DNA from: Diatrype stigma
Lineage: Eukaryota > Ascomycota > Sordariomycetes > Xylariales > Diatrypaceae
Direction: 5' to 3'
DNA: 64,000 nucleotides
NCBI GenBank assembly: GCA_022225965.2
Contig: JAKJXP020000015.1
Coordinates: 372,001-436,000, forward strand
The position numbers were made by a program, and so were the translations under genes. This document shows, piece after piece, positions 56,715 to 64,000 of this stretch (position 1 is its first letter; every line of letters starts with the position of its first letter). The notes beneath the pieces are model-generated. The model searched no databases and was not told where the DNA came from. It saw only the letters and a list, made by a program, of their open reading frames with translations.

Positions 56715-57887
56715 GTTAGACGAACTAGCCACTGTGGATATTAGTTCATCTCTCGAAGACGTATCTGATCAAACTATTAAGGGTAGGAAATGGCATCCTG
56801 GAGGGCATTACCACAGGATAGAGATGTAAGAAAGAAAAGAAAAGAAAAGTCCACCTAGATTGTGTAAATGCCGGAAATCAGGTAATGATCGTTGTATCTA
56901 TTTTTACGAAATCCCAGGCATGGGGCTGGATGCCAATTGCGGAGCCGATGACGACCTCGGGCCTGTGCCACACCGTTGCCGCTATTCGTGGAGGCTTTAT
57001 TGGTACATAGTCGTGCAACCGGGCCTCCAAGTTATCATTGGTGATGCCGAGCTACAGGTAAGCTGATAAGGCCGGATGGTGGCACAAAAGAAGCTGGCGG
57101 GCTGGGGATTGAAGGAACGACTGAGTTGTTCTGCAATCGTTCGGCGACTGAGTGACTGGCAAAGTGGCTGGCCCGGGAAATGACCGTAGAATTGCGTCAA
57201 AATAGGACGGGGGCGGGGGTTTGCCAAGCTGTCAGATGCCTTGTCATATAAGGGAAGCTGAGTCGTTCGCCCAGCGTGGCTCGTAAGTGAGATTCGTTTC
57301 GTCGTAACCAATAGACGCATCATATACTAATAGCATCATATTGTGCACTTCATAAGATCAATCTGGGATACCCTGCGAAGGCGCGTATACAGCGAGCGAT
57401 AGTGCGGGTACCCATTTTCGAGGGCTGATGTGATCGATGGATGTCTGGTTTGCGATATCATGGCGGACTTCCTGTCTTATTCGTGGCCGCAGGAGTCAGG
57501 ACCTTCTCTACGCGCGCTATCCTTGGAAGGACATTCCCGATGATGTCTTTCGATTCCATACCTGGCCAAGCCGTCGGAGCCAGGGAACGCTCGAAATCAA
57601 TGCTTCGTAGACAGGGCGAAATAGAGTTGTTGGCCTTGACCATAGCATGCTATAACGTTATACTCTATTCAAAACATGGCAAGGTAGAACCCGAACCAAG
57701 TTCTTCCCTGCCAACAGTTATAATACAGGCAAGGCGCGGCCGTGCTACCTAGACAATTAGCAGGACTCCGGCCATGCTCATTCATTAGCTAATAATCAAT
57801 ATCGCGTCAGATTTCCGTACCACCCATCGAGGGCGTCCCTGTCAATGTCCGGGGGCTGCTTCAACAGGCCCATCACCAAATGGCCAC
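56715..57887. other. Intergenic
   Basis: No gene recognised. An AAAAGAAAAG stretch at 56833-56850 is the only simple repeat. Short frames at 56997-57752 are unsupported. Confidence 0.5.
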
Positions 57888-58479
57888 TCACGCGGTTCCG
57901 ACAAAACCGCAGCCTTCCTTTCCAGCTTCATTGGCCACAGCGACAGCCGAGCAGACGCCGTTCGGCTTCGCGCAGCACCCGGACGCGCAGTCCGCATCGC
58001 TAAGGCACTGGCCCGTGATGAACTGCGACCCATCCCCCTTGCCGACGTTCTGGCTGCCCGCCTCATCCGCGCCAGCGCCAGCGCCGGCACCGGCGCCGGC
58101 ACCGGCACCAGCATCGGGAGTATCCGCAGCGGGAGGTGCAGCGGGTGCTGCGGCACCATCATCGCCGAACCCGCATCCTTCCTTGCCGGCCTGGAACTGC
58201 GCGCCGAGGCCTGAGCAGATCCCGGCCCCGTTTAAGGTCGCGCAGCATGTGCTCGCGCAGTCGGCCGAGCTGAGGCAGGCGCCGCCGATGAACTGGGTGC
58301 CGACTCCGTTGCCGACGTTCTTCTCGCCCGCCGGGTCGGGAGAGAGCGGCTGGGGGCTTGGTGCCGCGAGGACGGTGAGAGCGACTGTGGTACAGAAATT
58401 GGTAAGCTAGATAACAGAGCGTCGAGAGTGGGACACGCGACTTACATATGACAGCGGCGGAGATCGTTGATTGAAGCAT
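57888..58479 (-). CDS. Cys-rich secreted protein with two BAS2-like domains (candidate effector)
   Basis: Two exons, 58446-58479 and 57888-58384, 176 aa. Signal peptide MLQSTISAAVIFALTVLAA is assembled across the intron. Two homologous domains follow, each with six Cys. Domain 1: VGTQFIGGAC, then SADCASTCC, GICSG and GKEGCGF. Domain 2: DGSQFITGQC, then DADCASGCC, GVCSA and GKEGCGF. They are joined by a Pro/Ala run and a Gly-Ala repeat of about 14 residues. The pattern matches the biotrophy-associated secreted protein 2 family of plant-infecting fungi, whose members usually have one such domain. A longer open frame on the plus strand across the same bases is its GC-rich antisense shadow. No enzyme motif; role outside the cell is inferred. 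Confidence 0.8.
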
Positions 58480-60101
58480 CTTGACTGTTTTATTATTTTC
58501 GGTGATGAGTCTTCCTGGACGATTTTCGAGAGATCTCGGCTCGATCGATGTAATGTGTTTGGTTTTGAGAAGTGAATGAGTGTTGATTGATCGTTTGTTT
58601 GATCTGACTGGGAGCTGGGAAAGATAATCTTCAGGGACCTTAAGTATTAACTACTCCCATCGCATGCGTAGAAAGGAGGACAGTATAATTAGGACCTGCG
58701 ATGCCCTGCCCAGGCCGTTTCGAGATGTCGGACCGTGAGGCTGAGCTGCCAGAATCTGGCACGTCCCTGGTTTGATCATCTTTGATGTACTTGCGCATCA
58801 TCAGGGGTGAGACTTCGTGGTCTCCGCCGAACCCAATATGCAATGCAGGTACTATACTGCATGCATGATATTCCGATCTACGCAGCGGGATTGTTCTTAG
58901 CTAGCCATTGGCAACCCAGGGTTCCATGGAGATCGGACAATTATTTTCAGGGGTTAGGCATTGTGGCGTTTCCCCAGAAAGCGCTACGTTGGGTATCAGG
59001 CATAATTGCTTCGCATACGGGTGTGCTGCGTTACGTCCAACACGAGAGTATCATAGGATCGTTTGAGACACCAGAGACGAACCCTATGGCATTATTCGCC
59101 GTGTTTAAAGTCAAGACAGTGTTTCCGCTTCACCTCCTTCCTCGGTTCTATACGGTTTCATTTTTTTCATGCATAGTAACGCGATGGTGTTCAGTCGTAG
59201 TAAACGCGCGGGATCGTAGTCAGCATCGAATTGAAGTTGAGGACATTGAAACAGTGGTGTAGTTTGCACGCTCATACTATCGATAATACCGATAATATAT
59301 CATAGCATATTTGTCAATGGAGAGTGCTTCGACCTCATTCCGGCATGGCGCGGATGAGGCGACTCGTTTGACGTCTCGTGTGTGGCGCTTACAAGGGGTC
59401 TGAAACCAAAAAAGGGGCCCCGTATGTTGTTAGATCTGAGTTTTTGACTTTTAAGCCTCAGGGAAAAGCGTAACTACACATCAGCTTGTAGTCTAATGTT
59501 CCTTTGATCATATAAGAAAGGCATGCCGTTCGTATAGATGGTGGCGAAACTGCTTCAAATCCTTCCCCGAAATCCTTCTTGTCGGATAGAGGTTCAGTTT
59601 TCAGATCAAAACAACCCAGCAACCCCAGCTTACTTCGATTTGTCGTATCCAGATGATGAACGTAGGCAACTGGCTATTCGAAAGTAACATAATCGGGTTT
59701 GAAGTTCTAGGGAGGTTTGCGTGATTGGCAGATTACTGAGATGGGCGTGATGCCACAATCAATACGGAAGGAATCCTGTCGTAGCAGGTGTGTCCACGTA
59801 AAACAAGAAGCCATCGCGTTGCTAGTAAGCACATGCGTTCTGATGAACCCGTCCGTACTTCGTACTCCATCCAGATCCAGGGTCTTCGAGTTTCGGCCGG
59901 ACCAGGCCGTCGGGATGCAACATCGGGTTGATGTTAGGTAGTACTTACGGTAGCGACGCTGATGCGGGCCTGATTTCAATGGTGCAGTTCCAATCCATTG
60001 AAATCCGGAGTATTGGCTACTGAAACGAAGCGACAACCTGTTCTGGAATCCGGTCAGCGAAGAAATGTTTAAGTGCGTAAGTACAAAGCATCAGCGTCTA
60101 A
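58480..60101. other. Intergenic
   Basis: No gene supported. A 139-codon frame from the ATG at 58843 to 59262 has no recognised family and AT-rich, uneven codon use. Confidence 0.45.
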
Positions 60102-60441
60102 GGGGGTGTTCTCGATCAAAAGCAGAACGATGCTTTTGCTTATGGCTCGTGCTGAAGAACTTGCATAATTCGTACCCGTGGGGCTTGTATCTTTCATATT
60201 TCGAAGTACATTCAGCATGTACGGGCCTTTTTGAAGATCTGCTGAATCTTATCGACGATGCACCCAATGGATAAGCTTGACGGCTTCAAAAACTTCTGGG
60301 GCAGCGTTCCGCCCGAATAGCTGCTTGTGGCAGCGGTTTGTGGGTCGACGACCGTCGGACGATACTCGATGTACCCTCCAGGGCTCTTCCAGGGGTGCAA
60401 AGTCATTAATCGTTTTTCTGCTTTTGATCGAGAACACCCCC
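60102..60441. mobile_element. Harbinger/Tourist-like MITE with intact terminal inverted repeats and TAA target duplication
   Basis: The 340-base element starts GGGGGTGTTCTCGATCAAAA and ends with the exact complement; the inverted repeats match for 28 bases (GGGGGTG.. to ..CAGAA) and continue with small gaps. It is flanked on both sides by TAA (60099-60101 and 60442-60444), a 3-bp TWA duplication as made by PIF/Harbinger transposases. The interior has no full-length frame, so it is nonautonomous. The near-identical arms suggest recent movement. Confidence 0.82.
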
Positions 60442-60878
60442 TAAGCACTAAAAGCTACAGCACCAGTAGCACGTGGCGTGCTGCGCTACTGAATGGCGGT
60501 GGGCAGTTACACGTGCGTGCAAAGCTCCAAATATTACACAGCCTAACTACCTTGTAGCGGCCTAGCCCAGCCGCCCCAGGAATTCTTTAGCGGGCAATTA
60601 GGTAGCGGGCTAGAGCTTGCCTAATGACTGACCGGCTTCAAACTCCGCACCGCTGTTGGTTCAAGAAACAACAACCGCAAATCTCGACCCCCGATCCCGC
60701 GTGAGGTTCTTCATTTTTGGTCCGCATCCCAAGCCGCCTGCCAACCTACCACATACAAGCTGATAGGTACGGGGAGGCATTTGCGCGTTATAGTGCGATC
60801 CGATCCGAGAGGCGGGTCAGTCGCAATGCTTGGATTGATGACATCGCCGCCATCACCGTCACCGTCACCACCATCAAG
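60442..60878. other. Intergenic, promoter of the GT69 gene
   Basis: No gene seen. The coding frame of the next gene stays open upstream of its first ATG back to 60717, but without an ATG. Confidence 0.5.
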
Positions 60879-62291
60879 ATGAGGCTGCTCCCGCGAAGCT
60901 CCATGTTCCAGATCGGCTTGGTGGCCTTCCTGCTGATCCTTCTCCTGTACAACACCCGCTCCCTCTTCGGCATCGACACCACCACCGGCGGCGCCAGCGC
61001 TCTGGCCCCGGGCTTCTCCCACACCGTCGGCCCGAGCACCTTCCGGTCACTCGTCGGCTACGTGCGCAGCGTCTTCGACCCGGCCGACACCACCTTCTCG
61101 CGACTGAGCTGCCCCTCGGTCGATAGCGTCTCCATCCGGTACGAGCACCTGCGCGATGGTACCGAGAGCCCGCACCTGCGGTACTTCTTCGCGCTCGACC
61201 TGCGGCAGAACATCGAGGTGCTAGCGCGGCTGCTATCATCGATCGTCGAGGCGGCCAAGTTCCTAGGGCCGACCGAGTGCGCGCTCTCGATCGTCGAGGG
61301 CAACTCTGACGACGGCACGCTCGAGGTGCTCGCCGCGCTCGTCCCCGGCTTCACCGAGATCGGGCTGGCGTACCGCCTGCAGCACAGCAGCATCGACCCG
61401 GTCGAGACGCTGGAGACCCAGGGCCAGTGGGGGCCGGGCGCCACGGACCGGGCGCGGATCCAGAAGCTGGCCGACCTGCGGAATGTCGCGCTGGCGCCCC
61501 TGACCGACTACGCGCACGACGGCGCCGTCACGTATTCGGCGACGTCGACGCAGGCCATGAAGCCGCCCGACGGCGACACCACCGTCGTCTTCGTCAACGA
61601 CGTGGCGCTCTGCGCCGAGGACCTGCTGGAGCTGATCCACCAGCGGCGGACGCAAAAGGCCGATATGACGTGCGCTATGGACTGGAACTTCCACCAGTGG
61701 ACGCTGTCCTTCTACGACCTGTGGATCGCCCGCACGCTCGAGGGCAACGCGTTCGCCCGCATCCCCGGCACGGGGCCCTGGAAGGTCTCCGAGAAATACC
61801 TGTTCCCCGACGAGCCCGAGACGCGGAGCCGCTACGACGCCCGCCTGCCCTTCCAGGTCTTCTCGTGCTGGAACGGCCTCGTGGCCTTCACGGCTGCTCC
61901 GTTATTGGGGCTGTCGCGGACCGGGGAGAAGGCTGCTGCGCAGGAGGGGCTGGAGCCCGTCCGTTTCCGCTCGTCGCGCAAGGGCGAGTGCTTCAGTGGC
62001 GAGCCCACCCTGTTCTGCAAGGACCTATGGTGGGCCGGCTTCAACCGCATTGCTGTCGTGCCTAGTATCAACGTCGAGTACTCGAATGCCGGGTCGAAAG
62101 CCGTCAAGAAGCAGTTCGGGTACACGTCGCAATGGACAACGGCGACAACGACGAACGACGACGGCAGCGACAACGACGGAGGGGCCGAGCTGATACAGTG
62201 GAGAGACCAGCCGCCAGATAAGCTCTGGTGCGTGAACATCCCCGTCTGGCAGGATCAGACCTACAGGCCGTGGAACGAGACCTTGGTATGA
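60879..62291 (+). CDS. GT69 mannosyltransferase (CAP59/CMT1 family)
   Basis: Single exon, 470 aa from the first in-frame ATG. Type II membrane protein: short basic start, then a membrane anchor MFQIGLVAFLLILLLYNTR. The catalytic region shows the family blocks RYFFALDLRQNIEVLARLL, ALSIVEGNSDDGTLEVL, IQKLADLRNVALAPL, VVFVNDVALCAEDLLELI (putative nucleotide-sugar or metal site) and ADMTCAMDWNFH. Later LPFQVFSCWNGLVAF and GECFSGEPTLFCKDLWWAGF are also typical. CAP59/CMT1 enzymes transfer mannose in capsule or cell-wall glycan synthesis in the Golgi; in ascomycetes the acceptor is mostly unknown. The C-terminus is acidic and Thr/Asp/Asn-rich before the end NIPVWQDQTYRPW. Very GC-rich third positions give long antisense frames that are not genes. 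Confidence 0.88.
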   Translation: MRLLPRSSMFQIGLVAFLLILLLYNTRSLFGIDTTTGGASALAPGFSHTVGPSTFRSLVGYVRSVFDPADTTFSRLSCPSVDSVSIRYEHLRDGTESPHLRYFFALDLRQNIEVLARLLSSIVEAAKFLGPTECALSIVEGNSDDGTLEVLAALVPGFTEIGLAYRLQHSSIDPVETLETQGQWGPGATDRARIQKLADLRNVALAPLTDYAHDGAVTYSATSTQAMKPPDGDTTVVFVNDVALCAEDLLELIHQRRTQKADMTCAMDWNFHQWTLSFYDLWIARTLEGNAFARIPGTGPWKVSEKYLFPDEPETRSRYDARLPFQVFSCWNGLVAFTAAPLLGLSRTGEKAAAQEGLEPVRFRSSRKGECFSGEPTLFCKDLWWAGFNRIAVVPSINVEYSNAGSKAVKKQFGYTSQWTTATTTNDDGSDNDGGAELIQWRDQPPDKLWCVNIPVWQDQTYRPWNETLV

Positions 62292-62983
62292 TATATGGAC
62301 GGATGGCTGGGTGAGTTTCTATTGTATATTGATGAGAATGAAGAGATACCCCGGATATATTTGGACATTTAGCAGAATATTTCAAGGCCACACATGATGT
62401 TATAATATTCATGTTCCGCTGTTCGAGGCTATCGTCGCTTCATTTGATAGTATTGCATAGGCGTGATAGTGACCTGCTATACCTACCTTACCTACCTATC
62501 ACTGCCGAGTCAGAGTGTGTGGATTTAAGACCGATGACAGCGTTGCTCATGTACCTGAGGCAAGGTTCCCTATCCTCTATCGATCGACTCTTACCACACT
62601 GACGCGGACTTAACCTCGTTGCCACTGACTGGCAAAGTTCGAGCTGCCCGCGCTCTATGCTAGTTGGAAGATTAACATTATATAGTCGGTAAGATGCTCA
62701 CGAGCCTTCTGCTCGATGCCGACCCTACGAGCTCTGTCAGGATATCAGATGAGTTTCCTGGAATTGGACTTCATCTCCATGACGCCCCTTTACCTTCGTC
62801 GGTGTTTCTTTGACTCTCTATCATCATGTACACTCCACAGTGTCATCTTGGTATATTGGGCTCCCCACGATTCTTGTCGTACGCCATGAGAATCTGTCCA
62901 CCAACAAACCCTGATCTCACCTGGCGACATCCAAACCCCGCGATACTAAGTACTTGTTTTGGGGTTTGACCAAAAAAATATCT
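62292..62983. other. Intergenic, downstream of the GT69 gene
   Basis: No gene recognised; it ends with the pol III terminator (T7 on the minus strand, 62972-62978). Confidence 0.5.
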
Positions 62984-63197
62984 TGCCTGGTCCAGGGATC
63001 GAACCTGGGTCTTCTTTTTCTTGCCATTTGTTTCTTCCCTTCTTGTGGAGGTGTCGCACAGGGCGGAAGAATTACCCGTTTTGCGGTGTACAAGTTAGAC
63101 ATCCACAAGGAATCGAACCCAAGGCCTTCACTTTTTGTGTTGACCGTCTGTTTTTTGGGCAGAATCTTTGACGTGCTAACCACTACACCAACCTGGC
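62984..63197 (-). ncRNA. Composite tRNA-like pol III element (tRNA pseudogene or SINE head)
   Basis: The minus strand starts GCCAGGTTGGTGTAGTGG, which has a perfect A box (TGGTGTAGTGG, 63180-63190). A first B box GGTTCGATTCC is at 63109-63119. A second tRNA-type 3' half ends the element: T-arm CCAGG TTCGATC CCTGG with B box at 62995-63005, acceptor ACCAGGC and A73. The 5' GCCAGGT pairs with ACCAGGC at six of seven positions. A T7 terminator lies six bases downstream. I could not build an anticodon stem, and the 214-base span is too long for a normal tRNA. Between the B boxes a hairpin pairs TTGTGGATGTC with GACACCTCCACAA imperfectly. Confidence 0.5.
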
Positions 63198-64000
63198 ATT
63201 GAATGTTAGTAGACTGATCTCTTGTTTGCACTTTTATAACCCGCGCCAGGCCGAGTCGACTAATCGCTAAGTCATGGATGATTATTCGAGGTCATACCTT
63301 GGATTTAAAGGTAGTACCCGACGAATTGGTCAGGCTCGAGAGCTATGACAGGGGATTTCGTTCTTCGCCTGGTCTACTGTCTTAGGATGCCCCCTACGCA
63401 TTTCTAGATACACTCGCTCGCTTCTCACTCATATCAATGTGGCAGTCTCCTATCCCCCCCCGTTTCCCGTCTCTCTACCCTGGCGGCCCTGGCAACGAAG
63501 CCTACCTTGTTATGTATGATCGCGGGGTAATTGGATGCAATTCGTTGTCGCCACTGCCGAAGGGCCCCCAAACTATGCAGAAAGGCATTGGTGGGAACAC
63601 CGAAGCACAACGCCCTTTGCATAGCCCCCGACGCGGGATCTTGAGCTCGTGAACTCTATTAAATACTATCCAGTCAAATACCTACCTAGTCTACTGACAT
63701 CTGCATTTTCAGGGCCACCTGCCCTGCCGATGCTACTATTAGCCTTTTCTTGGCCCCTTTTCCCCCATTCATTCACAAAGTCGGGGTGCAGTGCATACTG
63801 CGGCCTGAAAAGGGCTGAGGCCGCTGACACCCAATGCTTCACATATGCAGTGTACTAGTATCAGTACACAGCCTGATCCCTAGCTGTGAGCAGACCGCAG
63901 CCTTGTTATATAATGGGTTCGAAGAGCTTTCCCTATATAAGTTCCCGAAGGGATATCACAATCGGCAGGTCTTGACTGAGTGTCAAGCCCACACTACAAA
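63198..64000. other. Intergenic to the right edge
   Basis: No gene recognised; short frames at 63434-63858 lack support. A TATA-like stretch CTATATAAG lies at about 63933-63941, so a gene may start beyond the edge. Confidence 0.45.

Noticed and set aside
57880..58410. 177-codon plus-strand open frame rich in Ala and Pro
   Set aside because: It is the exact antisense of the BAS2-like gene, whose minus-strand frame has a signal peptide, paired Cys motifs and an intron. The plus frame is a GC-rich shadow.
58843..59262. 139-codon plus-strand frame
   Set aside because: Hydrophobic stretches but no family, uneven codon use and no promoter-like or splice signals; not enough to call a gene.
60212..60448. 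Minus-strand frame inside the MITE that might be a transposase fragment
   Set aside because: It includes the terminal repeat itself and shows no DDE or helix-turn-helix motif.
61263..62065. Long frames on both strands within the GT69 gene
   Set aside because: Other-frame shadows of a GC-rich coding region that shows clear family motifs in only one frame.

Overview
The window is nuclear DNA of a filamentous ascomycete (Pezizomycotina). A Sordariomycete is likely, but I cannot fix the order. Evidence: genes carry many short introns (mostly 46-80 nt) with GT..AG ends and CTRAY-like branch points; a 2 kb block shows repeat-induced point mutation (RIP); families typical of the group are present (BAS2-like effector, conidiation-13-like protein, GT69 mannosyltransferase, fungal ceramide glucosyltransferase); and TAGG/CCTA and GTAC microsatellites are scattered between genes.

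Layout. 0-3 kb: the first two exons of the ER ubiquitin-conjugating enzyme UBC6 run off the left edge, followed by SAM50. 3.1-5.6 kb: a RIP-mutated repeat and an LTR-like relic. 6.0-7.6 kb: a seven-exon FAD monooxygenase. 7.6-11 kb: gene-poor. 11-35 kb: a BTB-like protein, a Gfd2-like nuclease-fold protein, a two-finger C2H2 regulator, argininosuccinate lyase, a small Cys-rich protein, an MFS transporter, the tRNA-splicing endonuclease subunit SEN2, ceramide glucosyltransferase and URC4. 35-40.5 kb: a gene desert with simple repeats and one possible decayed reading frame. 40.5-48.3 kb: OXA1, MIM1, a p47/SHP1-type UBX protein and the Rag GTPase GTR1. 49.4-58.5 kb: a secreted flavo-oxidase, a coiled-coil protein, a secreted HExxH protein and a tandem-domain Cys-rich secreted protein, separated by decayed DNA. 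60-64 kb: a Harbinger/Tourist-like MITE, a GT69 mannosyltransferase and a pol III element built from tRNA parts.

I see no operon or complete metabolic gene cluster. Most genes are single-copy housekeeping functions. Three mitochondrial membrane-protein biogenesis factors (SAM50, OXA1, MIM1) lie in one window, with OXA1 and MIM1 adjacent on the same strand. The 49-60 kb part differs: it has secreted, possibly host- or development-related proteins among transposon traces.

Exon structures were assembled by hand from reading frames, splice signals and remembered family conservation. Every multi-exon model kept the frame exactly, but none was tested by search or RNA data. I found no striking new multi-gene system. 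The best leads are the composite tRNA-like element, the intact MITE, the duplicated effector-like protein and the nuclease-fold protein that seems to lack a catalytic residue.
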